Shown here piece after piece: positions 35,329 to 44,511 of a stretch of DNA of 64,000 bases. The notes below the pieces were generated by a model that saw nothing but the letters and a program-made list of their open reading frames with translations, was not told the DNA's origin and did no database searches. The stretch lies in NCBI RefSeq assembly GCF_017329565.1, contig NZ_JAFMTT010000009.1. The stretch is one strand, 5' to 3'. The number at the start of each line of letters is the position of its first letter. Positions within the stretch are counted from its first letter, which is position 1. This DNA comes from Alicyclobacillus mali (GTDB lineage Bacteria; Bacillota; Bacilli; Alicyclobacillales; Alicyclobacillaceae). The translations under genes were made by a program, and so were the position numbers.

Positions 35329-36528
35329 TCACCCCGCTAGATGCACTCCCTCAGCGCGCGATCTCGACTTTCGCTTTGTCACCCAGCTCGTCCAAGCCAC
35401 CACGGCCAACAGCATCGCGGCAAATAGCGCCAAAGCCACGTCGGCCCATTGCGATCCCGTCTTCGCCAGCGTCCATCCAAAGGCGTACGGCAACGTCGCG
35501 CCCCCCAGCCCTGCGAAGAACGTCACCAACCGCGTCACAAGCCCTGTCAACTCCGGAAACGCGTGATTTGCAAACACCAGGGTCACCACATAGATGCCGG
35601 ACATGAAGAGGCCCAGAAGGGCGCATTCGACGTAACCTGCGATGTGGCTTGCACTGACGGCCATGGCCACACTCGTGCAGAGGGTGCCCACGGTGGCCAG
35701 GACGAGATAGGGGCGATACGGCAGGAACCTCGCAACCCACCCCGTCGCCATGCGCCCCACCACCATTGCGGACCAAAAGACGCTCACCGTGACGGAGGCG
35801 GTTGGGGCGGGCAGGCCGAAGTGCTCAATGAACACGGCCGGCAAGAAGTTGTTCACGCACGATTCCACCCCGACGTAGACCAGTACGCAGAGCATAAAGA
35901 GGGCCAACACGAGGGCGCGATCGCGCCGGTTGGCGAAGTGAATGGCGTCGGTGTGCGCATCGCGAGGTCCGCCTTCCGCTTCGCTCTGTGCAGCCATCGG
36001 CGTGAACACAGAGAGAACGGCAAGTGCCGCCGCTGCTGCGGCCACCAGCGTGAACACAGCGCGCCAAACTCCTGCTGCGATGCACGCGCTTGCCACCAAG
36101 GGACTCATGACGCACCCGAGGCCAAAGGCGGCTTCCGTCCGGCTCATGATGACCGCTCGGCGAGCGGGGAACCACTCGACGAGGGAGGTCGATACGGTGG
36201 CCTGCATCATGGCCATCCCGACGCCGGTCAACAGAGACGACGCCAGATACGCGTCCGGCTCGGGCCAGGCGGCGAAGCCCGCCTCCCCAATGGCGGTCAG
36301 TGCGCTCGAAGCCACAAGCGTCCATCGGTAGCCAAATCGGCGCACCGCGAGGGAGGAGAGGGGGACGCCGATCCAATAGCCGACAAACTGGAGCAGGACG
36401 AGATCGCTCCCGAACACGTAGGTGGTGTGCAGGTGTTGCACGGCAAGCGGCATCACGCTTCCGACGGCCACGGTTGCCATCCCGTTCATCAGATACAGGC
36501 CGCATGCGAGCCAGACGTACATCGGCAC
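35329..36528 (-). CDS. MFS transporter, unknown substrate
   Basis: About 399 residues, 12 predicted membrane helices (for example WLACGLYLMNGMATVAVGSVM and SLLTGVGMAMMQATVSTSLV), with the arginine-rich loop 2-3 version VRRFGYRW and a charged central loop. GTG 36528 is favoured because AAGGAGG lies 6 bases upstream; ATG 36522 is the alternative. The longer open frame reaching 36924 has no start site and would overlap the divergent Nudix gene. Nothing in the sequence or neighbours fixes the substrate. Confidence 0.78.
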   Translation of the reverse strand: MPMYVWLACGLYLMNGMATVAVGSVMPLAVQHLHTTYVFGSDLVLLQFVGYWIGVPLSSLAVRRFGYRWTLVASSALTAIGEAGFAAWPEPDAYLASSLLTGVGMAMMQATVSTSLVEWFPARRAVIMSRTEAAFGLGCVMSPLVASACIAAGVWRAVFTLVAAAAAALAVLSVFTPMAAQSEAEGGPRDAHTDAIHFANRRDRALVLALFMLCVLVYVGVESCVNNFLPAVFIEHFGLPAPTASVTVSVFWSAMVVGRMATGWVARFLPYRPYLVLATVGTLCTSVAMAVSASHIAGYVECALLGLFMSGIYVVTLVFANHAFPELTGLVTRLVTFFAGLGGATLPYAFGWTLAKTGSQWADVALALFAAMLLAVVAWTSWVTKRKSRSRAEGVHLAG

Positions 36529-36594
36529 GGGGATCCTCCTTCGGCCGTTTCGCGCGGGTGTTGATTGTGGTACCGTGAACCCGAGGTGGGGCCA

Positions 36595-37227
36595 ATGGGC
36601 AAGGTCGTACGCGAAGAGTGGCTTGATATTTTTACGAACGAAATGATTCCCTGCGGTACAGCTCCCAGGTCCATGGTACATGAGCGCGGTCTGTGGCACC
36701 AGACGTTTCACGCTTGGATTGTGACGGGCAGAGGGGCCGGCGGGCGGCTCGTGGTCCAGCTGCGCGGCCCTCACAAGGACACGAATCCGTTGCGCCTCGA
36801 CGTCAGCGCGGCTGGACACCTCGAGGCTGGCGAATCGCCGGAAGAGGGCGTGAGGGAGATCGAGGAGGAGCTTGGGCTTCACGTCGCTCCCGGAAGCCTG
36901 CACAAGCTCGGCGTGGTGGCGCACGAGGCGCGGCTCGGGTCAGTGTGGGACCGCGAATTCAACCATCTGTATGTCGCCGTCGTGCCAGATCTGTCGCTCG
37001 ATGCGCTGCGCCCAGCGGTGGACGAGATCGCGGGCATCTACGAACTCTCCGTTCGCGACTTCCTCGATCTCGCCTTCGGCCGCCGGCACGAAGCTGTGCT
37101 TACCGGTTATCGCGTTCTTCCTGGCCATTTGCAAAAAGACGCGCGCACCGCGCGGTGGACGGATTTCGTGCCGCGATCGCGCGTATACCTCGAGCTGCTG
37201 CAGGAATTCTTTTTGGGCAAAGGTTGA
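36595..37227 (+). CDS. Nudix hydrolase (IDI/YfcD-like)
   Basis: 210 residues. The Nudix box is GHLEAGESPEEGVREIEEELGLHV at about residues 82-105, matching GX5EX7REUXEEXGU in full. The N-terminal EWLDIFTNEMIPCGTAPRS and GLWHQTFHAWIV resemble the YfcD and isopentenyl-diphosphate-isomerase-like branch. ATG 36595 follows GAGGTGGGG by 6 bases. The gene is divergent from the MFS carrier and its stop lies two bases from that of the convergent pirin gene. The substrate is unknown. Confidence 0.87.
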   Translation: MGKVVREEWLDIFTNEMIPCGTAPRSMVHERGLWHQTFHAWIVTGRGAGGRLVVQLRGPHKDTNPLRLDVSAAGHLEAGESPEEGVREIEEELGLHVAPGSLHKLGVVAHEARLGSVWDREFNHLYVAVVPDLSLDALRPAVDEIAGIYELSVRDFLDLAFGRRHEAVLTGYRVLPGHLQKDARTARWTDFVPRSRVYLELLQEFFLGKG

Positions 37228-37229
37228 TC

Positions 37230-37982
37230 TCAGTCCACGAACGGGCCGTTGAAGATGTGGCGCTCTCCCACAGGCTCGCCGCACACCATCACGGCGCGAA
37301 GCGACTCCTCCGCCCGCACGGGCGTAGGCACAAATGCCTCGCCGTCGGCTCGGTGCCAGATGAAGAGATCGCCCTTTTGCATCGGAATTTCTTCCTCGCC
37401 AAGGTGACCCGCGCCGTCGAGCACGAAGATGAAGCCCTGATGATGCGCTGGCGCCTCGAGGGTGTAGGACGCGCCCGCCGCCATTTCGACGTCCTGGTAC
37501 GTCATGGGCCGATGCGTCCTGACTGGCGATCCACCGCCCACAATCCACTTCCGGCGCACGCCCTGGGCTGGTTCGTCCACGGGCAGGGCGTCGGGCGGGA
37601 TATCCTCGTAGCCCGGGTCCATGCCCTTGTCGCTTCTCGGGATGTTGATCCAGAGCTGCAGCCCGCTGTCGATCCCGTCCGTGCCCGGCATTTCGGAGTG
37701 CACAATCCCGCGCCCCGCCGTCACGTGCTGCGCCCCGCCCTCCGGAATGACGCTCTGGTGGCCCGCGCTGTCCGCGTGCGCGACGGCGCCTTTCAGCACG
37801 TACGTGATGATCTCAAAGCCCCGGTGCGGGTGATCCGGGAAGCCATCCGGGTGCTGGATGGAGAAGTGATCCAGCAGGAGAAACGGGTCGATGTACGGCG
37901 TTGTGCGCGAAGGGAAAATCCGCGCGTGCTCATAGAACATGAGGGGCGCGCGATGCGCGCCCGGGAACTTCATCCATGCCAC
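37230..37982 (-). CDS. Pirin family protein
   Basis: 250 residues, bicupin fold. The metal-binding N-terminal cupin has DHFSIQHPDGFPDHPHRGFE and later VTAGRGIVHSEMPG, which contain the usual three His and one Glu ligand. Pirins act as quercetin dioxygenases or redox-dependent cofactors in different organisms; the role here is not evident. It starts at ATG 37982 with GAGGAGG-like sequence upstream. The esterase gene upstream on the same strand ends 34 bases away, so the two may be co-transcribed. Confidence 0.88.
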   Translation of the reverse strand: MAWMKFPGAHRAPLMFYEHARIFPSRTTPYIDPFLLLDHFSIQHPDGFPDHPHRGFEIITYVLKGAVAHADSAGHQSVIPEGGAQHVTAGRGIVHSEMPGTDGIDSGLQLWINIPRSDKGMDPGYEDIPPDALPVDEPAQGVRRKWIVGGGSPVRTHRPMTYQDVEMAAGASYTLEAPAHHQGFIFVLDGAGHLGEEEIPMQKGDLFIWHRADGEAFVPTPVRAEESLRAVMVCGEPVGERHIFNGPFVD

Positions 37983-38015
37983 GTGAGAGCCTCCTCTCGG
38001 TTGCCTCCATCTCGA

Positions 38016-38948
38016 TCATGCCAGCGCCTCTCGAAGTTTATCCGCGATGCGGACGAGCGCCTTCGTCGCGCCGGGTGAGAGGCTGTAAAACTGGGCGAAT
38101 CCGTGGATCAGGTCTTCAAAGTTCTCGATCTCGACCTTGACGCCCGCCTTTTGCAGCGCTTCCGCGTAGAGTTTGCCGACGTCGCGCAGCGGATCGTACT
38201 GCGCCGTCGCGATGTACGCCGGCGGCAAGCCTCTCAAATCGGGGTAGAGGACGGGTGAGAACCAGGGATGCGTGAGTTCCTCCAGGCTGTTCAGGTATTG
38301 GTCCCGGAACCAGAGCATCATGCCGCCGGTCAGGAGATAGCCTTCCGCATTTGCTTCGATAGATGCGGGAGGACGGGCCGGATCGTACCCCGTGGACGGG
38401 TAGATGAGCAGCTGGAACGAGATGTCGGGGCCGCCGCGCTCCTTGGCCAGGATGCTCGTCACAGCGGCCAGGTTCCCACCGGCACTGTCGCCCCCGACCG
38501 CGATGCGGGCCGGATCGAGTTGAAAGTCCGCCGCGCGCTCCGCAATCCACTGAAGCGCGTCGTAAGCGTCTTCCACAGCGGCAGGAAACTTGTGTTCGGG
38601 CGCCAGGCGGTAGTCGATGGAGAAGACGACAGCGCGGCCGTCCTTCGCGAGCACACGGCAGACGGGATCGTGCGTCTCGAGGTCTCCGACGACCCAACCG
38701 CCGCCGTGATAATACACGAGTGCTGGGTACGGCGCTTCAATGCCCTCTGGACGGTACATACGCACCTTGAGCGTGCGGCCGGAAAGGTCCATGTCAAACT
38801 CTCGGACCTCGGCGACGGGCTCCTTTTTGACGGGTGGAAACATCGACTGTTGGGAGCGAAATTGCTGGGCGGAGAGATGTTGGTAGTCCGGGGCAGGCAT
38901 GCGGTTGAGTTGATCAAGCACCTGCTGAATGACGGGATCGAGCGGCAT
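38016..38948 (-). CDS. est2: Thermophilic carboxylesterase EST2, HSL family
   Basis: Hydrolyses short and medium acyl esters in the cytoplasm. 310 residues from ATG 38948, exactly the length of EST2 of A. acidocaldarius as I recall it, and the sequence appears nearly the same with scattered substitutions. The oxyanion-hole motif HGGGW is at 81-85; the catalytic triad is S155 (GGDSAGG), D252 (YDPLRD) and H282 (LIHGF). GAGGAGG precedes the start. An in-frame ATG at 38981 is not needed. This gene is a main reason for assigning the species. Confidence 0.95.
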   Translation of the reverse strand: MPLDPVIQQVLDQLNRMPAPDYQHLSAQQFRSQQSMFPPVKKEPVAEVREFDMDLSGRTLKVRMYRPEGIEAPYPALVYYHGGGWVVGDLETHDPVCRVLAKDGRAVVFSIDYRLAPEHKFPAAVEDAYDALQWIAERAADFQLDPARIAVGGDSAGGNLAAVTSILAKERGGPDISFQLLIYPSTGYDPARPPASIEANAEGYLLTGGMMLWFRDQYLNSLEELTHPWFSPVLYPDLRGLPPAYIATAQYDPLRDVGKLYAEALQKAGVKVEIENFEDLIHGFAQFYSLSPGATKALVRIADKLREALA

Positions 38949-39072
38949 GTGGGTCGCCTCCTCTGCGATGGGACATGTCACTTACATTTTAACAGTGGAA
39001 GGGTGGGGAAGGGAACAAGGGTGTCAAGAGAAAAGAAAGGAGATTCGGACAATGAACGATGCAAGAGCACCC

Positions 39073-39100
39073 TTGACCTCAGGTACGCTACGCGTATAAT
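39073..39100 (+). promoter_or_regulatory. amyA promoter
   Basis: TTGACC (39073-39078), 16-base spacer, TATAAT (39095-39100), a near-consensus vegetative promoter. Confidence 0.8.
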
Positions 39101-39117
39101 CCGGGACGATCACATTA

Positions 39118-39133
39118 GTGCAATCGTTTGCAC
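39118..39133 (+). promoter_or_regulatory. LacI-type operator of amyA
   Basis: GTGCAATCGTTTGCAC, an almost perfect palindrome that shares 13 of 16 bases with the operator before malE. It lies between the promoter and the ribosome binding site, so binding would block elongation or initiation. MalR (46.4 kb) is the likely ligand; CcpA is possible because the site resembles cre. Confidence 0.7.
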
Positions 39134-39143
39134 AAGGAGGTTG

Positions 39144-42100
39144 ATGTGCGTGAGGTGGACGGGTGCCGCGAGCCTTGCGACGACCATCGTTATGTCTGCA
39201 ACGCTTCCGTTTGTGGCGTTGGGAGACTCTCGATTCGTTAGCGCGCAACGCTCGCTATCGGTCACTTCCATGGACACTTCCAATTCCTCGTCCGCCGAGG
39301 GGCCGGCCTCAGGGGGTGGCACAGCAGCAGAGACGTACTCGAATGCCGTGCAGATTGTGAGTGGCAACGGCTTTCGCGCCGGGAATGCGGCCACCGTGGT
39401 TCTGACTGTGAACGGTCTGACTTTGGATGCGTCAAATTTCAAGGTTGAGGTATCGAACAGTACCAACGGCGTGATCGATGTAACAAATGATGCTGCGCTG
39501 ACGGGGACGAATTCCATCACCCTGCGCCTTCCTGGCGGTGATGATGGGCTGGGGGCCGGCACGTACACGGTGACGGTCAAAAGCGGCGGTATTTCGGTAT
39601 CGACGCCTGCGGGACAAGGGCTGCAGGTCAATCCTTATACCACGGCCAACACCGTTCAGTGGGATGGAATCTATACATCGGACGACCCGATGTACGTGTC
39701 AAACCCGAATCCCTCCCCTGGACAAGAGGTGACTATCAGCCTTCGAGCGTACAGCGGGAACCTGACGAAGGTAATCCTGAATTGCTGGGACACCGCACAA
39801 AACAAGGGTTTCCAGGTCGAGATGTCTCCAGGCAGAACGTTTGGACCGTATCAGCTCTGGTCTGCCACGATCCCCGCTTCAAACGGCGGAACGATCTATT
39901 ATCGCTTTGACATCTACGATGGCACCAGTTTTGCGTGTCTCTCGGGTGACGGACTGCACACGTCTGACGACATCAACAACAATTTCCCATTGCCCGTGGG
40001 GACAGTCACGCTTTCGACACTTCAGGCGAATCCCGGTGATACGGTGACGGTCTCCGACCCTGTAGGTGACTTCGCCGGAAGCCAGGATCAACCCAATCAC
40101 ACGGTGATACGGTTTGTCAACTCGTTGGGCGAAACCGCCGCCACAGTCAATGGGGCAAACGCGAGCTGGAACAGTGTGCAATTCACGGTCCCACAGAGCC
40201 TTCCAAACGGCTTGTATCGCGTCGAGATCGACACGGTCGCCAAGGACGCGGATGGGGTGGTCAATGTCGAATTGGACAGGAGCGCGGAGCTTATAGTAGG
40301 GCCTCTGCCCGCTTGGATGCAAGCGTATTCACATGATTCGTTTCAGGCGTTCTATCGATCGCCCTTCGGAGCTGTGCCCACAGGAACCCCCATCACGCTT
40401 CGCCTGCGTGCTCCGCTCAGCGTGAAGAGTGCTACGCTTCGCCTCTGGGGGGCAGCGGACCAGTCAGGCGAGATCGACCTGCCGATGCAGAAAATCCAAA
40501 TGTCGGGAGACGAGTTGGCGCAACAAACCGGCGTGCAGGACGTCAGCGACTACACGTGGTGGACGGTGACCATCCCTGCGGCGGATGTGACCACGCCCGG
40601 GACGATGTGGTACCAGTTCAAAACGGAGACGGACACTGGCCAGGTGGTCTACTACGATGACAATGGAGCTCAACTTGAGGGTCTCGGACAGGTTGGTTTG
40701 TCGCCAGACGGGCCGAGCTACCAGATCAGCGTATACGAGCGAGGATTTCAGACGCCGGACTGGCTGAAGCACGCCGTGATCTACGAGATTATGCCGGATC
40801 GATTTTACAATGGCAATATTGCCACGGAGGAGAATCCGAAAATCCAAAAGGGTATCTATGTAAAGGACGATGGAACAGAGTCATTAGGACCTATCCAGTT
40901 CCACGAGAACTGGGACTCGCCGCCCTATGATCCGAATATTCCTCCGTCATCGGATCCACAAATTGCTAGTCTGCGAGGCAATGGCCAATGGAACATTGAC
41001 TTTTTCGGAGGTGATTTGCAGGGCATCGAGGATAAGCTGGACTACCTGAAGAGCCTTGGAGTCAATACGCTGTATCTGATGCCCGTCTTTGAGGCGGAAT
41101 CCAATCACAAATATGACACAGCCGACTATTTCAAGACTGACCCTGGATTTGGAACGCAGCAGGACTGGCTGAATCTCGTCAGGGCCGCGCATGCAAAAGG
41201 TTTTCACATCGTCCTCGATGGGGTGTTCGAAGATACCGGAAGTGACAGCGTCTACTTCAACAAGTTCGGGAACTTCAATTCCAACGGTGCGTGGCAGGCG
41301 TACTTGAAAAATCAGCCTTCACTGTCGCCCTACTACTCGTGGTACGAGTGGACAGGGAACACTTCAAACCCATACAACTCGTGGTTTCAGATCGACACGC
41401 TGCCACTTACGGACACGTCGAACCCGGCCTATCAGCAATTCGTCTACGGGGGCACCAATTCGGTTGCGCGTGTCTGGATCCGCGAAGGGGCGGACGGATG
41501 GCGTTTGGACTCGGCCGACAACGGCAACTTCAACACCTCATGGTGGAGTGGTTTTCGCGACGCGGTGAAATCGATCGATCCGAACGCAGCGATCATCGGT
41601 GAGATCTGGAACAATGCGACGAACGACAATGGAACGGATTGGTTAACCGGATCGACTTTCGACAGTGTGATGAACTACCAGTTCCGGAACGCCGTGATCG
41701 ACTTTTTCCGCGGCACGTACAACGATGGAAACGTGCAGCACCACACCGTTGACGCTGAAGGTTTTAATCAGGAGTTGATGAGGCTCTACAGCGAATATCC
41801 GCTGCAGTCGTGGTACGCGATGATGAACCTTGTCGATTCGCAGGACACAATGCGCATTCTGACCATCCTGGAGAACGCGCCGCAGCCCAGCGATCTATCC
41901 GCGCTCCAGCAGGATGAGTACAGGCCGTCTCCTGCGGATGAACAGTTGGGGATCAAGAGGCTGAAGCTTGTATCGGACTTTCAATTCAGCTTCCCGGGCG
42001 ATCCGACGATCTTCTACGGCGACGAGGCAGGGCTCACTGGTTATACCGATCCCCTCAATCGTCGGACCTATCCGTGGGATAATCAGAATCTCGATCTCCT

Positions 42101-43049
42101 GAACCACTACCGCAAGCTCGGTGCCATTCGAAACGCCAATCCTGTGCTTCAGACGGGGGATTTCACGCCGTTGTACGCACAGGGCATGGTGTACGCATTT
42201 GCAAGGACCATTCGGAATGGCAGAGACGTCTTCGGTGTGCCAGCGGAGGATGCCACGGCCATTGTGGCGATCAACAATCAAAACCAAGCTATCACCGTGA
42301 CCATTCCGACGGATGGGACGGTTGCGGACGGGACCACGATGCTCGACGAACTGAATAACCAGTGGTACAAGGTGCAGAACGGCGGCATTACACTCACGCT
42401 TCAGCCGTATCAAGGTGCCATTTTGGTGACGCCGAGCGACGCGCCGATAGCCTATCTGCAAGAAGAGGATTCTCAGAACGAGATTGTGTGGACGCCTGTG
42501 CAAGGTGCCATCGGCTATCGCGTCTGGGTACAGAATCCGGATGGACAATGGGTGCCCTTTGGATCTATGCTTCCTGCCACGGACTTAAGTGTCACGGTGG
42601 AACGAGATGCATATGCGCAAACGTTTGCTGTGCAGGCGCTGTTTTCGCCGTCTGATCACGCCGAGTCTCCGGTGTCGGCACCTAAGACGGTATCGCTTCC
42701 CGTCGATGTGCCCGCGGTACGCCTGAGTACGCCGATCATTAGTGGTCGTGTGGTTGGAGATCGTGCGATGCTCTCATTCACCTCGGTTTCAGGCGCGACA
42801 CAGTATGTCATCTACCAGAGACAGAGCGACGGATCATACGCTCCGGTCGCGAAGGTCTCCACAAGTGGCAGTTTCGCAGCCATAAGGGGAGTTCCTGTGC
42901 AAGGTCCGGCGACCTCGCCTCACGCGACGGTTCGCGTGACAATACCCGTGCCTGCAGGGTTCTCGTCGGTGACCTACCGCGTGGCTGCTCAAAATGAAGA
43001 TGGGCAAGCTGTATCGAACCCATTGACTCTATCGCTGTCGAACAAGTGA
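39144..43049 (+). CDS. amyA: Secreted acidophilic alpha-amylase/amylopullulanase-like GH13 enzyme
   Basis: Extracellular starch-degrading enzyme, 1301 residues from ATG 39144 (GTG 39150, better spaced from AAGGAGG, would shorten it by two). A signal peptide is followed by a Ser/Gly-rich linker, Ig-like and starch-binding-like domains to about 530, the GH13 barrel from YEIMPDRFYNG, and C-terminal FN3-like modules. The nucleophile is D789 (DGWRLDSAD), acid/base E820 (IIGEIW), and third acid D901. Region I reads DGVFED (692-697) and region IV DSQD, so both usual histidines are missing. Charged residues are sparse, which is known for the acid-stable amylase of this species. Regulated by the operator at 39118. 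Confidence 0.93.
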   Translation: MCVRWTGAASLATTIVMSATLPFVALGDSRFVSAQRSLSVTSMDTSNSSSAEGPASGGGTAAETYSNAVQIVSGNGFRAGNAATVVLTVNGLTLDASNFKVEVSNSTNGVIDVTNDAALTGTNSITLRLPGGDDGLGAGTYTVTVKSGGISVSTPAGQGLQVNPYTTANTVQWDGIYTSDDPMYVSNPNPSPGQEVTISLRAYSGNLTKVILNCWDTAQNKGFQVEMSPGRTFGPYQLWSATIPASNGGTIYYRFDIYDGTSFACLSGDGLHTSDDINNNFPLPVGTVTLSTLQANPGDTVTVSDPVGDFAGSQDQPNHTVIRFVNSLGETAATVNGANASWNSVQFTVPQSLPNGLYRVEIDTVAKDADGVVNVELDRSAELIVGPLPAWMQAYSHDSFQAFYRSPFGAVPTGTPITLRLRAPLSVKSATLRLWGAADQSGEIDLPMQKIQMSGDELAQQTGVQDVSDYTWWTVTIPAADVTTPGTMWYQFKTETDTGQVVYYDDNGAQLEGLGQVGLSPDGPSYQISVYERGFQTPDWLKHAVIYEIMPDRFYNGNIATEENPKIQKGIYVKDDGTESLGPIQFHENWDSPPYDPNIPPSSDPQIASLRGNGQWNIDFFGGDLQGIEDKLDYLKSLGVNTLYLMPVFEAESNHKYDTADYFKTDPGFGTQQDWLNLVRAAHAKGFHIVLDGVFEDTGSDSVYFNKFGNFNSNGAWQAYLKNQPSLSPYYSWYEWTGNTSNPYNSWFQIDTLPLTDTSNPAYQQFVYGGTNSVARVWIREGADGWRLDSADNGNFNTSWWSGFRDAVKSIDPNAAIIGEIWNNATNDNGTDWLTGSTFDSVMNYQFRNAVIDFFRGTYNDGNVQHHTVDAEGFNQELMRLYSEYPLQSWYAMMNLVDSQDTMRILTILENAPQPSDLSALQQDEYRPSPADEQLGIKRLKLVSDFQFSFPGDPTIFYGDEAGLTGYTDPLNRRTYPWDNQNLDLLNHYRKLGAIRNANPVLQTGDFTPLYAQGMVYAFARTIRNGRDVFGVPAEDATAIVAINNQNQAITVTIPTDGTVADGTTMLDELNNQWYKVQNGGITLTLQPYQGAILVTPSDAPIAYLQEEDSQNEIVWTPVQGAIGYRVWVQNPDGQWVPFGSMLPATDLSVTVERDAYAQTFAVQALFSPSDHAESPVSAPKTVSLPVDVPAVRLSTPIISGRVVGDRAMLSFTSVSGATQYVIYQRQSDGSYAPVAKVSTSGSFAAIRGVPVQGPATSPHATVRVTIPVPAGFSSVTYRVAAQNEDGQAVSNPLTLSLSNK

Positions 43050-43089
43050 ACTCTCGAGAACGATCTATCTGGATTATCAAGATCGCGTC

Positions 43090-43119
43090 TTGATCTCAAC
43101 CTTATGAAAGCGTTATACT
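43090..43119 (+). promoter_or_regulatory. malE promoter
   Basis: TTGATC (43090-43095), 18-base spacer, TATACT (43114-43119). The -35 lies in the right arm of a small hairpin, ATCAAGA/TCTTGAT (43076-43094), which could be a weak end signal for amyA. Confidence 0.7.
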
Positions 43120-43123
43120 GATC

Positions 43124-43139
43124 GCGCAAACGTTTGCGC
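43124..43139 (+). promoter_or_regulatory. LacI-type operator of the mal operon
   Basis: GCGCAAACGTTTGCGC is a perfect 16-bp palindrome starting 4 bases after the -10 element. CAAACGTTTG is the classic core of LacI/GalR operators. Probably bound by MalR encoded in the same operon. Confidence 0.75.
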
Positions 43140-43167
43140 AATCACTGCTAAAGAGGGGGTTGTGTCG

Positions 43168-44445
43168 GTGAGGAGATGGGGAATCGTATCGACAAGTGTG
43201 ACCGCACTGGTGTTGGCGGGCGGCGTCATAGCGGGATGCGGAACGTCAAACGGAGGGCAGAACGCGTCTCCTTCGACAAGTTCGTCGAACGCCAGCGGGG
43301 AAGCAAGCGTTCTGCCTAAAGGGCAGACCATTACGGTTTGGTCGTGGCAGACCGGGCCGGAATTGCAAGACGTGAAGCAAATTGCAGCACAGTGGGCAAA
43401 GGAACATGGCGACAAGGTCGTAGTTGTCGACCAAAGCTCTAATCCGAAAGGATTCCAGTTTTACGCCACGGCGGCTCGTACAGGCAAGGGGCCTGATGTC
43501 GTGTTTGGAATGCCGCACGACAACAATGGCGTTTTTGCAGAAGAAGGACTGATGGCGCCGGTTCCGTCGGGCGTGATCAACACGAGTCTATATGCACCCA
43601 ACACGCTTGATGCCGTCAAGGTCAACGGCACGATGTACTCCGTACCAGTGTCCGTTCAGGTTGCAGCAGTCTACTACAACAAAAAGCTTGTGCCGCAGCC
43701 GCCGCAGACATGGGCTGAGTTCACGAAAGACGCAAATGCACATGGCTTCATGTATGACCAAGCAAATCTTTACTTCGATTATGCAATCATAGGCGGATAC
43801 GGCGGCTATGTGTTCAAAGATAACAACGGGACGCTCGATCCGAACAATATCGGCCTTGATACACCGGGAGCCGTTCAGGCCTACACCCTCATGCGGGACA
43901 TGGTCTCCAAGTATCATTGGATGACTCCAAGCACGAATGGCTCCATCGCGAAAGCTGAGTTCTTGGCGGGCAAGATTGGTATGTACGTGAGTGGCCCGTG
44001 GGACACCGCAGATATTGAAAAAGCAAAAATTGATTTTGGTGTCACGCCTTGGCCTGCGTTGCCAAATGGACGGCATGCCACGCCGTTTTTGGGCGTTATC
44101 ACGGCATTTGTGAACAAGGAGTCCAAGACGCAGGCTGCTGACTGGAGCCTCGTCCAAGCCTTGACGAGTGCAAGCGCACAGCAAATGTACTTCCGAGATT
44201 CGCAACAAATTCCGGCACTGTTGTCTGTGCAGAGGTCAAGCGCCATCCAGTCGAGCCCAACCTTTAAAGCGTTCGTCGAACAGTTGCGCTACGCGGTACC
44301 GATGCCCAACATTCCGCAAATGCAGGCTGTGTGGCAAGCAATGAGCATCCTGCAGAATATCATTGCGGGCAAGGTGTCACCAGAGCAGGGTGCGAAGGAT
44401 TTTGTGCAAAATATTCAAAAAGGCATCGTGGCTCAAGGTTCCTGA
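43168..44445 (+). CDS. malE: Maltose/maltodextrin-binding lipoprotein
   Basis: Captures maltose and maltodextrins outside the cell; the protein of this species is known to work at low pH. 425 residues from GTG 43168, 8 bases after GAGGGGG (GTG 43162 is too close). Lipobox VIAGC, then a Ser/Asn linker. The mature protein has TVWSWQTGPELQDVKQIAAQWAKEHGDKV-type family-1 start and GKIGMYVSGPWDTADIEKAK. It is the first gene of malEFGR-cdaA-glcA. A hairpin follows that may raise its level over the permeases. Confidence 0.92.
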   Translation: MRRWGIVSTSVTALVLAGGVIAGCGTSNGGQNASPSTSSSNASGEASVLPKGQTITVWSWQTGPELQDVKQIAAQWAKEHGDKVVVVDQSSNPKGFQFYATAARTGKGPDVVFGMPHDNNGVFAEEGLMAPVPSGVINTSLYAPNTLDAVKVNGTMYSVPVSVQVAAVYYNKKLVPQPPQTWAEFTKDANAHGFMYDQANLYFDYAIIGGYGGYVFKDNNGTLDPNNIGLDTPGAVQAYTLMRDMVSKYHWMTPSTNGSIAKAEFLAGKIGMYVSGPWDTADIEKAKIDFGVTPWPALPNGRHATPFLGVITAFVNKESKTQAADWSLVQALTSASAQQMYFRDSQQIPALLSVQRSSAIQSSPTFKAFVEQLRYAVPMPNIPQMQAVWQAMSILQNIIAGKVSPEQGAKDFVQNIQKGIVAQGS

Positions 44446-44464
44446 CGTCATTGCGGATGCATAT

Positions 44465-44489
44465 AGGAGCCGGCCGACTGCTGGCTCCT
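44465..44489 (+). terminator. Intercistronic hairpin between malE and malF
   Basis: AGGAGCC (44465-44471) pairs with GGCTCCT (44483-44489); inner bases can extend it to 10 bp, and TTTCCTT follows. It looks like an attenuator or mRNA stabiliser, parallel to the one at 3601-3628. Confidence 0.6.
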
Positions 44490-44511
44490 TTCCTTACTAG
44501 GAGGTAGGGGT

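Noticed and set aside
38268..39143. Extension of amyA through the esterase gene
   Set aside because: Antisense to est2; the promoter, operator and ribosome binding site all lie downstream of it.
43124..43139. CcpA cre site at malE
   Set aside because: It resembles cre, but perfect symmetry, the match to the amyA site and the malR gene in the operon favour MalR.
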